A DNA stretch of 64,000 bases from Sediminibacterium goheungense (GCF_004361915.1 NZ_SNWP01000010.1:940501-1004500), one strand, 5' to 3'. Numbered from the stretch's first letter, positions 32,883 through 41,573 are shown. The notes: generated by a model from the letters alone, not told the origin. Made by a program: numbers and translations.

Positions 32883-35402
32883 ATGAAAAAAATACTATCT
32901 ACGTTGTTTGCAGGGCTCACTGTACTGCTATTACAGGCCCAGGAACTCAAACTCAATGAACTGGAATATTTCGAAAAACAAGGGGTGAATTACCTCATAT
33001 ACAGCAACCTCTTTACCGGTGGTTTTAATGATGAAAAAAATGCTGGTATCGAACTCATACACCATGGCGTGAGAACCGCACAGGGCGGCGCCGTAAGACT
33101 CTCCAGCACGCCCGAACAGTGGGACCTCGTGCCACAGATCTCGAACCGTAAAATAGACCGTATGCTAAAAACCATCGAAGCTTCGCTACGGTATGCAGCA
33201 TACGATTTCGACTCGCGCATTGTAGTAACTGCCAAGGGCAAGGGTATTGAAATAGCCGTGTACCTCGATAAACCCCTGCCCAAAGCTCTCGAGGGCAGTG
33301 CCGGTTTTAACCTCGAGTTCCTGCCCTCACAATACTGGAACAAAGCCTACCTGGTAGATGGCCGTTACAACCGCTTTCCCCGCTATGTGGTGGGCAATAC
33401 CCTGGCCAGACCCAATAGCGATAAACCCAAACAGTTTAAAGGTTACAATACTTCAGACGACAGGGGCTCCGGAAAATTCATCGACCCCCTGCCCTTAGAA
33501 ACCGGTCGAAATTTTCTACTGGCTCCCGATGATCCATCCCGTATGGTGAAAATAAGTTCGCCCGATGCCGACCTCGCACTCTTTGATGGCCGCATACTAG
33601 CCCAGAACGGCTGGTTTGTGGTGCGCAGCAAACTGCCCGCCGGCAAAACCGGTAAAGTACTGAGTTGGACGGTTGAGGCCCATGCCATTGATGGCTGGAT
33701 CAGGGAACCCAATATCGGTTTCTCACAAGTAGGTTACCTGCCCTCTCAACCCAAGGTATCGGTGATTGAACTCGATAAAAAAGACCAACCCGAAACCACC
33801 GCTTCACTCTATAAACTGGGTGATGATGGTAAAGCCACCAAAGTTTACAGCGGCAAAATTGTGCCCTGGGGCGATTACTACAAGTACCACTATGTAAAAT
33901 TCGATTTCTCTTCAGTTACCGAACCCGGCATTTATTATATACAGTATGGTGCGGTGAAGACGAATAATTTTTTAATAGAGAAAAATGTCTACGACAAAAT
34001 TACCGAAGCCACCAGCGATGTATGGATTCCCATTCATATGAACCATATGACCGTGAACGAAGGCTACCGCATTTGGCATGGAGAGCCCTTTAAAGAAGGG
34101 TATTTACAGGCACCACCCAATACCGATCATTTCGATCTGCACCGGCAGGGTCCCACCACCGATACCAAATACAAAGCACTGGAACTGATACCCGGCCTGA
34201 ACACCGGCGGCTTTTTTGACGCCGGCGATTTTGATATTGAAACCGGTGCCAATATCGGCGTGGTGCAGAACTTTGTAAAAACCTGGGAATATTTTAAACC
34301 CCAACGCGACCAGACTTTTGTAAACCAAAAACAACGGTATGTTGATCTGCACCGTCCCGATGGCACACCCGATATACTGCAGTATATTGAACATGGTACT
34401 TTGAACCTGCTGGCACAGGCTGAGATCATCGGGCATATGGCGCAGACACTCTCCAATTCGGTGCTCGATAATTATCACCACCTGGGCGATGCGGCATCCA
34501 TTACTGATGGTCTTACCTATAACCCCAAACTCGGTGCCTATGAAATTGCGGCCGATGGAAAATCGAGCGGGGTGAAAGATGATATGTGGGCCTTTACCAG
34601 CCGTAACCCACGCCTCGACCTGCGCGCCGCCACCATGTTTGCCGCTGCCAGTCGTGCACTGAAGGGTTACAATGATGACCTCGCCAACAGGGCCCTGGTA
34701 CAATCGAAAAGACTGCTGAAAGAAGCCACTGATTTAATCGGCAACCAGCCACAGGACAATGCGGGCCCCGGCGGTGCCGCCAATATGGGTACTTACCTGC
34801 AACTCTTTATTGCCACCGGTGAGCAAAACTATGCCGATAAATTTCTCGAACTCTTATGGCCCGCACTCGAACGCAATGTGAGCTTTACCCTTTCTACTGC
34901 ATTGGATGCAGTGCCGTATATGAAAGAAGGTTTTATAGAAAAGCTACGTCCTTATGTTGTGAAGTACAAAGCCTATATAGATGATCTGGAAAAAAACAAT
35001 CCCTACGGTGTACCCATTGGCCTGGCCAACTGGGCAGGCAGTGGCGATGTGGTGAACTTTGGCACCACAGTTTGTTTTGCGCATAAATTTTTCCCCGACA
35101 TTATAGACAGCAAACAACTATACAAAGCCGGCAATTATTTATTTGGTTGTCACCCTTACCACAATTATTCACTGGTAGCTACATTAGGAGCCACGCGCCC
35201 CAAAAATGTTTTCTATGGAAACAACCGCGCCGATTTCTCATTCATTCCCGGCAATGTGGCCCCCGGTATTCTCTTCCGCAAACCTGATCATTTTGAGAAC
35301 TACGATGACTGGCCCTTTTTATGGGGACAGAATGAAGGAACCATTGGAGGGAACACCGCATACCTAATTTTTGGGGAGGCGTTTAGGAGAGGCGTGAAGT
35401 AG
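32883..35402 (+). CDS. Secreted GH9 family glycoside hydrolase
   Basis: An 839-residue protein with signal peptide (about 1-19). Residues 20-275 are an N-terminal beta-rich region of unknown role, and 278-370 the Ig-like CelD-N domain (IGFSQVGYLPSQPKVSVIE). From about 380 a GH9 (alpha/alpha)6 barrel follows, with the catalytic Asp pair in GGFFDAGDFDIETG, a GCHPYHNYSLVATLGATRPK segment and the acid Glu in GQNEGTIGGNTAYL. GH9 enzymes are mostly endoglucanases or exo-glucosaminidases; in this pectin locus a xyloglucan or other beta-glucan target is possible. Divergent from susC. Confidence 0.85.
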   Translation: MKKILSTLFAGLTVLLLQAQELKLNELEYFEKQGVNYLIYSNLFTGGFNDEKNAGIELIHHGVRTAQGGAVRLSSTPEQWDLVPQISNRKIDRMLKTIEASLRYAAYDFDSRIVVTAKGKGIEIAVYLDKPLPKALEGSAGFNLEFLPSQYWNKAYLVDGRYNRFPRYVVGNTLARPNSDKPKQFKGYNTSDDRGSGKFIDPLPLETGRNFLLAPDDPSRMVKISSPDADLALFDGRILAQNGWFVVRSKLPAGKTGKVLSWTVEAHAIDGWIREPNIGFSQVGYLPSQPKVSVIELDKKDQPETTASLYKLGDDGKATKVYSGKIVPWGDYYKYHYVKFDFSSVTEPGIYYIQYGAVKTNNFLIEKNVYDKITEATSDVWIPIHMNHMTVNEGYRIWHGEPFKEGYLQAPPNTDHFDLHRQGPTTDTKYKALELIPGLNTGGFFDAGDFDIETGANIGVVQNFVKTWEYFKPQRDQTFVNQKQRYVDLHRPDGTPDILQYIEHGTLNLLAQAEIIGHMAQTLSNSVLDNYHHLGDAASITDGLTYNPKLGAYEIAADGKSSGVKDDMWAFTSRNPRLDLRAATMFAAASRALKGYNDDLANRALVQSKRLLKEATDLIGNQPQDNAGPGGAANMGTYLQLFIATGEQNYADKFLELLWPALERNVSFTLSTALDAVPYMKEGFIEKLRPYVVKYKAYIDDLEKNNPYGVPIGLANWAGSGDVVNFGTTVCFAHKFFPDIIDSKQLYKAGNYLFGCHPYHNYSLVATLGATRPKNVFYGNNRADFSFIPGNVAPGILFRKPDHFENYDDWPFLWGQNEGTIGGNTAYLIFGEAFRRGVK

Positions 35403-35420
35403 ACTGCTGCCTTTAGTGCG

Positions 35421-35462
35421 AGAAACCTTTTGGAGAGTGATGAGCTTTTCAGAAGGTTTTTG
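35421..35462 (+). terminator. Possible terminator after GH9
   Basis: AAACCTT at 35423-35429 pairs with AAGGTTT at 35453-35459, followed by a short T run. The stem is short and AT-rich with a large loop, so it is a weak call. It marks the boundary to the AT-rich island. Confidence 0.35.
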
Positions 35463-35588
35463 GGGAAATGGGTAGAATTTTAACAGTGAAAAAAAATTAT
35501 ATATGTAGTGATGAATTGAGTATATTTATAAGTTAACAGTAAGGCTAAAGCAACATAATGCTTCGAAAAAAATACCTAATTGTAAACT

Positions 35589-37559
35589 ATGCAAGCAAAA
35601 GAAACTAAACTGCAAGACATAATTGAGGGCACAAAACAATATCTAATACCTCTATTTCAAAGAACATATAGTTGGACAACTAAAGAATGGGAAGTTCTGT
35701 GGAAAGACCTTGTTGAATTAAATAATATGGAAAACCCAAGGACACATTTTATTGGTTCAATAGTGAATATGCCTACTATTTCTGTTCCAGAGGGTGTAGC
35801 GAAATATCTCTTAATTGATGGACAACAGCGTTTAACAACAATTTTTGTTCTACTTACATTGTTACGTAACAGAGCAAGAGAAATACAGAATCAAGAATTT
35901 GCAGAGGAAATAAATAATACCCTTCTTGTAAACCCTTACAAAAAAGACGGGGACTTTTTTAAATTGATGCCAACCCAAGTTGACCGTGAAACGTATCAAA
36001 ACTTAATAAACGGCACCCCAAATGATGAAGAAAATCAACTAACAAGGGCCTACACTTTCTTTGATAAAAAACTGAAACAAGTTGAAATCGAACCTGAAAA
36101 ACTTAAAAAAATCATCACAAGTTATTTTTCTGTTGTGAGTATCGTACTTGACGCAGATGATAATCCGTATTTAGTTTTTGAAAGCCTAAATGCTAAAGGT
36201 AGACCACTTACACAGGCCGATTTAATTCGGAATTACTTCTTTATGAGGATTCACGTTGACAAGCAAGAGGAAGTATACAAAACTTTATGGCTCCCAATGC
36301 AATCCGCTTTAAATGAAGATTTGACAGAATATATTCGACATTATTTAATGAAGGGTGGTAACATAATAAAACAAGGAGATATTTATTACGCCCTAAAAGA
36401 AAATGTGTCTACAACTAATGCCATTGAATATTTAAAAGAGTTAAAGAAATATTCTGTTTACTATCAACGCTTAAAGTATCCTGAATTTGAGCCGGAGTCC
36501 GACTTACAAAAAGAATTTACGAGGCTTAATAGAATTGAAGTAACAACAGCGTACCCGCTTTTACTAAATTTTTATAGCAACTACGCCGAAAATAAAATAG
36601 CCAAACCTCAATTTATTACAATCTTAAAAACTCTCGAAAACTATCTTATTCGAAGATTTGTTTGCAATGTGGCTACAAATCAACTCAACAAAATATTTCC
36701 CACAGTTTACCCCGCAATTGAGGCAAAATATTCAGACAACATAGTCGAGGGTTTTAAAAGTATTCTACAAGGAAAGGGCTACCCGAAAGACAATGAGTTT
36801 TACTTACGCTTTAGAGAAACTAAATTTTATGGTGGCGGCGATAGAGTTGTTAAAACCAAATTGATACTTGAAACACTTGAAGAAAGTTTTGCTCATAAAG
36901 AGATTGTTCCTTTCGATAACCTAACAGTTGAGCATATAATGCCTCAAACACTTTCTGAATGGTGGCAAATAGAACTCGGAGAAGATTGGGAAGAAACTCA
37001 TGACTTGTTTTTACATACAATTGGCAATTTGAGTTTGACGGCGTATAATACAGAACTGTCTAATGACGATTTCCCCACAAAACAGAAGACACTCAAAGAA
37101 AGTCATTTGGAACTTAATAAATATTTCTCCACTATTTCTAATTGGACAAGGAATGAAATTGAACATAGGTCTGAAATATTGGCAAAAAAAGCATTAGAAA
37201 TCTGGAGCTATTTCGGACAAGAAAATTCTTCACCTACAGATTTACAAGAAGTAACCGGAACGACGCCAAATGGTTTAAAAATATTGGGGCAGCATATAGA
37301 TGTTAAGTCGTGGCGAGATGTGATGGAACAAACATTAAATATTGTAGCTGACTTAGAACCAGAAAAGTTTGAAATAATTGCTCACAACTTTCATCGGTAC
37401 GTGGGTAAAGATAAAAATAAGTTTAGGGCGATCAGACAACTTCAAAATGGCTATTATATCGAAGTTCATTTATCAGCCCAAAGCATTCAGAAAATTTGTT
37501 ATCAAGCAATGGAGACTATTGAATTGACATCTGATGAATGGGAAGTATCTGTTCTATAG
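35589..37559 (+). CDS. DUF262/DUF1524 protein (GmrSD-like restriction family)
   Basis: A 656-residue protein. The N-terminal DUF262 domain has PLFQRTYSWT at 21-30 and the nucleotide-binding DGQQRLTT at 77-84. DUF1524, an HNH-like nuclease, shows VEHIMPQTL near 446-454 and TIGNLSL near 477-483. A further domain of about 100 residues (from NGLKILGQHIDVKSW) is also seen on other members but I cannot name its function. Families such as GmrSD cut modified phage DNA; this single protein carries both domains. It is the first island gene and AT-richer than GH9. Target DNA is unknown. Confidence 0.88.
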   Translation: MQAKETKLQDIIEGTKQYLIPLFQRTYSWTTKEWEVLWKDLVELNNMENPRTHFIGSIVNMPTISVPEGVAKYLLIDGQQRLTTIFVLLTLLRNRAREIQNQEFAEEINNTLLVNPYKKDGDFFKLMPTQVDRETYQNLINGTPNDEENQLTRAYTFFDKKLKQVEIEPEKLKKIITSYFSVVSIVLDADDNPYLVFESLNAKGRPLTQADLIRNYFFMRIHVDKQEEVYKTLWLPMQSALNEDLTEYIRHYLMKGGNIIKQGDIYYALKENVSTTNAIEYLKELKKYSVYYQRLKYPEFEPESDLQKEFTRLNRIEVTTAYPLLLNFYSNYAENKIAKPQFITILKTLENYLIRRFVCNVATNQLNKIFPTVYPAIEAKYSDNIVEGFKSILQGKGYPKDNEFYLRFRETKFYGGGDRVVKTKLILETLEESFAHKEIVPFDNLTVEHIMPQTLSEWWQIELGEDWEETHDLFLHTIGNLSLTAYNTELSNDDFPTKQKTLKESHLELNKYFSTISNWTRNEIEHRSEILAKKALEIWSYFGQENSSPTDLQEVTGTTPNGLKILGQHIDVKSWRDVMEQTLNIVADLEPEKFEIIAHNFHRYVGKDKNKFRAIRQLQNGYYIEVHLSAQSIQKICYQAMETIELTSDEWEVSVL

Positions 37560-37606
37560 AAACTGCTATGGCTAAAGTTCGTTTTCTGCAGAGTCTACTC
37601 TTCTTC

Positions 37607-37628
37607 TGTCTAGTCCTAAAATAGGTTT
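37607..37628. mobile_element. IS-end-like sequence, copy 1
   Basis: TGTCTAGTCCTAAAATAGG followed by TTT. The same end, TGTCTAGTCCTGAAATAGG, precedes the transposase remnant at 41674, and a related form builds the palindrome at 46338-46392. No transposase follows here, so this is an isolated remnant. Confidence 0.5.
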
Positions 37629-37812
37629 CATTTTCCGCAGGGTGTTCCCCGTGATGTCTTCCTCTATAACCGCATGTGAAAGATTGGGGTCGTTTCGGCA
37701 GAGGTTACATTGCCAGGGTTTCCATTTACTTTAGGTTTAAGCCATTCGTTAAAGAAAATATGGGGATAATAATTAATGAGTAACTTACTTATTTGTGAGT
37801 GCTCGCAAAGTA
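37629..37812. repeat. Dispersed repeat family B, uninterrupted copy
   Basis: Starts CATTTTCCGCAGGGTGTTCC, contains CTCTATAACCGCA, GATTGGGG, GGCAGAGGTTACATTGCCAG and TTTACTTTAGGTTTAAGCC, and ends with AATTAATGAGTAACTTACTT and a GTGAGTGCTCGCA phrase. It aligns with 40324-40580 except for one insertion in the latter. It fills the gap between the DUF262 and Imm27 genes. Confidence 0.75.
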
Positions 37813-37873
37813 CTCTAGTAAACACATTTGTGTGAAATATTCAAAAAGCCTCTTCAGAGAGCAAGAATAGTAT

Positions 37874-38155
37874 ATGCAGTTACAAAAATCAGAAACTCAT
37901 TTATCAGGTCAATGGATATTTGAAGCCGGCGTTATGAAAGAGGATGAGGTGGCAATCCGAATAAAATGGCTTATTAATAATTCGCTCAAAATGATTTGTA
38001 ATGATAGCACAGGTTGGAAAACCTTATACCAGGATCTTAGTGATGGAAGATATTGGGAACATACTTACGGACAAAGCGAGATGCACGGCGGTGGTCCGTC
38101 AGAGCTTATTCATTTAACAGACCAGGAAGCCCAACTGAAGTACCGATTGGTGTAA
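37874..38155 (+). CDS. Imm27-like immunity protein
   Basis: A 93-residue cytoplasmic protein matching the Imm27 pattern: an N-terminal LSGQW, DEVAIRIKWLINNSLKMI, GWKTLYQDLSDGRYWEHTYG, then QSEMHGGGPSELIHL and a final KYRLV. Imm27 proteins are predicted antidotes to polymorphic toxins. No toxin gene is next to it: neighbours are repeats, a restriction-like gene and a toxin-antitoxin pair. It may protect against toxins of rivals or be a leftover. The assignment is by motif memory. Confidence 0.75.
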   Translation: MQLQKSETHLSGQWIFEAGVMKEDEVAIRIKWLINNSLKMICNDSTGWKTLYQDLSDGRYWEHTYGQSEMHGGGPSELIHLTDQEAQLKYRLV

Positions 38156-38256
38156 ACAACTACATAATCACCAAACTTGTTATATATGCTAAGCGGAGTA
38201 GTGTGAACTAATAATTTGATTTAAATTATGTATAAGCACCTTTCCATACTTTCATT

Positions 38257-38410
38257 TTCCGCAGGGTCTTCGCCGCAGACGTCTCCCGAGGCACGAGGGG
38301 ACTCTGCGGAGAACGAAAAATATTCAGGCTAGCGCTTTTAGCGTGTCCATAAATTTCGAGTTTCCGTTGATAACGGTAAAAGCGCTACTGATGATTTTGC
38401 ATCTAATGGT
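38257..38410. repeat. Dispersed repeat family C, copy 1
   Basis: Begins with the common hairpin (TTTTCCGCAGGGTCTTCGCC, GACGTCTCCCGAGGCACGAG, GGGACTCTGCGGAGAACG) and continues into a second motif with AGCGCTTTTAGCG and a complementary TAAAAGCGCTAC, ending TTTTGCATCTAATGG. Copy 2 is at 43098-43256. The 38156-38507 gap contains nothing else that I can interpret. Confidence 0.75.
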
Positions 38411-38507
38411 ATTGCGTCTATTACAAAACACTGACAACCACGACTCAAACGTTCCGCCTAAACCTTAGTAGTATTTTATGAATCTGAATCGCTAAATTTG
38501 ATCCTTA

Positions 38508-39635
38508 ATGCGAACAGAGGTTAATATAAATGCGGATATGTATACCTGGGCCATAGCCCGGGCTGGGTATAATTTATCTGATTTCGCTGTTAAATTTCCA
38601 AAAATTCAAGACTGGGTAGACCAAAAGAAAAAGCCAACCGTAAAACAATTGGAAGCATTTTCCAAAAAAGTGCACTTACCATTTGGCTATTTATTCCTGC
38701 CCGAACCACCAAAAGAAAGCCTTCCAATACCTTTTTTCAGAACAACGAATGGATCTCAAAATAATGTTAGCGTAAATGTTTACGACACGATATTATTGAT
38801 GCAACAACGTCAAGACTGGTTAAAAGAATATTTAAAAGAAAATGAATTTCAACCACTGCCATTTGTAGGCAAATTTCATAACAGTCAAAACTATAAGGAG
38901 ATAGTCGCTGATATTAGAAATACACTTGGGTTGAATAATGAATGGGCGAGTTCTTTTAAAACCTGGCAGGATGCCTTAGACCATTTAGCCCAAAAAATAG
39001 AAGACATTGGCATAACAATAGTATTCAATGGTATTGTAGAAAACAATACCAGCAGACCGATAACTGTTGATGAGTGCAGGGGTTTTGTACTTGTAGATCC
39101 TATTGCTCCATTCATGTTCATTAATAATGCTGACGGGAAAGCAGCTCAATTATTTACTATTATACATGAACTTGCACATATCTGGACTGGTCATAGTGCC
39201 GGCTTTGATTTCAGGCAACTGCTTCCGGCTAATGACCCTATCGAATTACTTTGTGATAAAGTATCTGCCGAATTTTTAGTTCCTGCTGAATCTTTTACCA
39301 AAGTCTGGAATAGCAAACCAGGCATTGCACCTACAGCAAAATATTTTAAAGTAAGTGAAATCGTAATTGCAAGAAGAGCACTGGATTTGGGCTATTTGAC
39401 TAAAAAGGAATTTTTCGCTTTCTACAATGACTATTCTAAACGTGAGTTTCTGAAAAAAGAAAATCAGGGTGAGGGTGGCAATTTTTACGCTACCACAAAG
39501 AAAAGAATTGGTCTCAGTTTTGCTGCACATGTTAACCAGGCTGTAAAATCTGGTAAACTTTTATATAGAGATGCTTATAAATTAACCAGCCTGAAAGGTG
39601 ATACTTATGAAACATTCTTCACTAAACACTTTTAA
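38508..39635 (+). CDS. ImmA/IrrE-type metallopeptidase (antitoxin-like, COG2856)
   Basis: A 375-residue protein. Residues 1-60 resemble a Cro/C1-type DNA-binding region (YNLSDFAVKFPKIQDWVDQKKKPTVKQLEAFSKKV), followed by FGYLFLPEPP, a usual linker in this family. The ImmA/IrrE zinc-protease motif HELAH lies near residue 220, with a downstream acidic ligand in CDKVSAEFLVP. It is followed after 5 bases by a DUF4411 PIN-like gene; this pair is a known type of predicted toxin-antitoxin module, in which this protein is the antitoxin or regulator. Confidence 0.85.
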   Translation: MRTEVNINADMYTWAIARAGYNLSDFAVKFPKIQDWVDQKKKPTVKQLEAFSKKVHLPFGYLFLPEPPKESLPIPFFRTTNGSQNNVSVNVYDTILLMQQRQDWLKEYLKENEFQPLPFVGKFHNSQNYKEIVADIRNTLGLNNEWASSFKTWQDALDHLAQKIEDIGITIVFNGIVENNTSRPITVDECRGFVLVDPIAPFMFINNADGKAAQLFTIIHELAHIWTGHSAGFDFRQLLPANDPIELLCDKVSAEFLVPAESFTKVWNSKPGIAPTAKYFKVSEIVIARRALDLGYLTKKEFFAFYNDYSKREFLKKENQGEGGNFYATTKKRIGLSFAAHVNQAVKSGKLLYRDAYKLTSLKGDTYETFFTKHF

Positions 39636-39640
39636 CAATA

Positions 39641-40141
39641 ATGAGTGTTTATGTTGTAGATAGCAACTTTTTTATACAAGCACATCGAGTAAGCTATCCT
39701 TTTGATGTTGCCACAAGTTTTTGGAATAAAGTTATTGAACTCGCAGAAGCCGGTAAAATTACAAGCATTGATAAAGTAAAGAATGAGATATTCAAAAATG
39801 ATGACGAGTTAAAGCAGTGGTGCGAAATTAATTTACCAGACAATTTTTTTAAAGACACTTCTTCAATTATACCGCAATACTCTCAAGTTGCTGCATGGGC
39901 AGCATCAAAAGCTGCACATTATTTACCAAATGCATTAGCAGAATTTTTAGATGCAGATGAGGCTGACGCTTGGCTGGTAGCCCATGCTTTAACAGATCCC
40001 GCCGAGATTATTTTAGTAACTTATGAAGTAAGTGATCCAAATAGAAAGAATAAAGTAAAAATTCCTGATGTATGTCTTGCAAATGGAGTGAAATATTGCA
40101 GCACGATTGAAATGCTACGCCAATTAGGTGAAAGATTTTAA
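39641..40141 (+). CDS. DUF4411 PIN-like toxin
   Basis: A 166-residue protein. It begins with YVVDSNFFIQAHR, the first PIN-domain Asp, then DKVKNEIFKNDDELKQW, LDADEADAWLVAHAL with more acidic residues, and VTYEVSDPNRKNKVKIPDVC near the end. PIN proteins are metal-dependent RNases, and DUF4411 members are predicted toxins paired with the ImmA/IrrE-like protein upstream (5-base gap, same strand). The RNA target is unknown. Confidence 0.87.
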   Translation: MSVYVVDSNFFIQAHRVSYPFDVATSFWNKVIELAEAGKITSIDKVKNEIFKNDDELKQWCEINLPDNFFKDTSSIIPQYSQVAAWAASKAAHYLPNALAEFLDADEADAWLVAHALTDPAEIILVTYEVSDPNRKNKVKIPDVCLANGVKYCSTIEMLRQLGERF

Positions 40142-40323
40142 AAGTATATTATTTTTTCTTTGACTACAGCGTGTACACATCTATAAAAGCTCAACATAAC
40201 ATAGCAAAGACATGGGTTACTATGCATTGCTCATACATCAGCTAATTACCTATTAGTTGAGCAAGCCCCAATAGCTCAGTTCCTAACCCCGGAGACTTTA
40301 CTGGAATTACCTAATACTTCCTT

Positions 40324-40580
40324 CATTCTCCGCAGGGTGTTTCCCGCTATGTCTTCCTCTATCACCGCAGGTGTAAGATTGGGGACGTTGCGGCAGAGGT
40401 TAAATTGCCAGGGTTTTTCATTTACTTTAGGTTTAAGCCATTCGTTCTCAGCAGGGTCTACCTAATCAAAAGGGTTCGTCGCAGACGTGTCCCGAGGCAC
40501 GAGGGGGCTCTGCGGAGAACGAAAAGAAAATGCAGGGATAATAATTAATAAGTAACTTACCTATGCATGAGTGATCGCAG
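40324..40580. repeat. Dispersed repeat family B, copy with nested insertion
   Basis: Matches 37629-37812 on both sides (CATTCTCCGCAGGGTG ... TTTAAGCCATTCGTT | AAAGAAAATGCAGGG ... AATAAGTAACTTACC) but is interrupted by the 76-base hairpin element at 40447-40522. The rest of 40142-40684 has no credible gene. Confidence 0.75.
40447..40522. mobile_element. Nested GC-rich hairpin element
   Basis: Absent from the paralogous copy at 37740-37760, where CCATTCGTT runs straight into AAAGAAAAT. With the flanks it reads TTCGTTCTCAGCAGGGTCT ... TCGCAGACGTGTCCCGAGGC ACGAGG ... CTCTGCGGAGAACGAA, so its ends TTCGTTCTC and GAGAACGAA are inverted repeats. It is the basic hairpin unit of the island repeats. 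Confidence 0.7.
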
Positions 40581-40684
40581 CGTTTTCTACGAGAAACGTC
40601 TGCCTGGAACATTTAAAAAAGTAAGCCCTTCTGTGAAGAAAGATTTAGAAACGCTACACTTCCGCAAAAATAAAAAAGCTATTT

Positions 40685-41368
40685 ATGGGAACATCCTGTG
40701 GTGGTATTGCCATTAAAACCGATACAACAAAAATTGATCTGTATAAGGTAGTAAAAACCATCTTTGGTAATGAGTTTGAGAAAAGCGAGAGTTATTGTGA
40801 CTCAAGGACAAATAACTGTGTATACATAGGTAAAACCAGAGATTTCTTGGTTATCATAAATAGTTATCTCATAGACACATTTTTAAAAAAAATAAAAACC
40901 AAAGACATCCAGGCATACCTGAAGCTCTTTTTCAACTCCGATTTTATTTTTGCTTTTGAAATCTACGATAGTGGCGATACTTACAGCTACACCCTACTTT
41001 ATAACGGCACCGTTAAAAGGCAGTTCAAAGCTGTAATTTATGAAACCACAACCGACATTGGTGAACCAGACCCCATCGAACAAAAGTGGAGAAATGGAAC
41101 CACCATAAAAGAAGACTTAGGCGGTGGTGAATCTCAACTTCTTTACAAACACCCTGTTACAGGTGAGCTGTGTCCAGAGTCAAGTCTACCAAGAACAATT
41201 TTGCTTGAATTAATGCAGGAAAAGCTTGGTTTTACCAGTGAAAACATGGATAAAGTGCTTGTGGAAAAGGGTTACTACAAAAAGAATGCAACAACACTTA
41301 CCGAACAAGCGCCAGACAACAATTTTACAGCAGGGCCAATAAAAATAAGTTGGTGGAAGCAAGGGTAA
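40685..41368 (+). CDS. Hypothetical protein
   Basis: A 227-residue soluble protein without signal peptide, beginning GTSCGGIAIKTDTTKIDLYK and containing FLVIINSYLIDTFL, DFIFAFEIYDSGDTYSYTLLYNG and a C-terminal LTEQAPDNNFTAGPIKISWW. I do not recognise a family. Its place as a lone gene between repeats, after Imm27 and a toxin-antitoxin pair, would fit an immunity or defence role, but nothing in the sequence proves this. Confidence 0.65.
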   Translation: MGTSCGGIAIKTDTTKIDLYKVVKTIFGNEFEKSESYCDSRTNNCVYIGKTRDFLVIINSYLIDTFLKKIKTKDIQAYLKLFFNSDFIFAFEIYDSGDTYSYTLLYNGTVKRQFKAVIYETTTDIGEPDPIEQKWRNGTTIKEDLGGGESQLLYKHPVTGELCPESSLPRTILLELMQEKLGFTSENMDKVLVEKGYYKKNATTLTEQAPDNNFTAGPIKISWWKQG

Positions 41369-41374
41369 TCATTT

Positions 41375-41573
41375 AATTCTCCGCAATGTCTTCCCCACAG
41401 ACGTCTCCCGAGGTACGAGGGGACTCTGCGGCAGTCTCGCAGTAGTTCACTCACTATTAGTTATTAGTTTCGGATATTCATTACCCAATGTGTGGGTCTC
41501 GAAGTAAAAGGTACACCCAAGCTGTGCGGGACGCAGAGTAACTCGTGGCCTCGGAGACGCTGCGTAGAACGAA
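41375..41573. repeat. Composite island repeat family A, copy 1
   Basis: Left hairpin (ATTCTCCGCAATGTCTTCC, GACGTCTCCCGAGGTACGAG, GGGACTCTGCGG), spacer CAGTCTCGCAGTAGTTC ... TTATTAGTTTCGG ... GGTACACCCAAGCTG, then right hairpin (GACGCAGAGTAACTCGTGGC, CTCGGAGACGCTGCG, AGAACGAA). The right hairpin is close to the reverse complement of the left one. Confidence 0.8.

Noticed and set aside
34104..34703. Long minus-strand frame inside GH9
   Set aside because: It is fully antisense to the catalytic domain of GH9 and has no family features.
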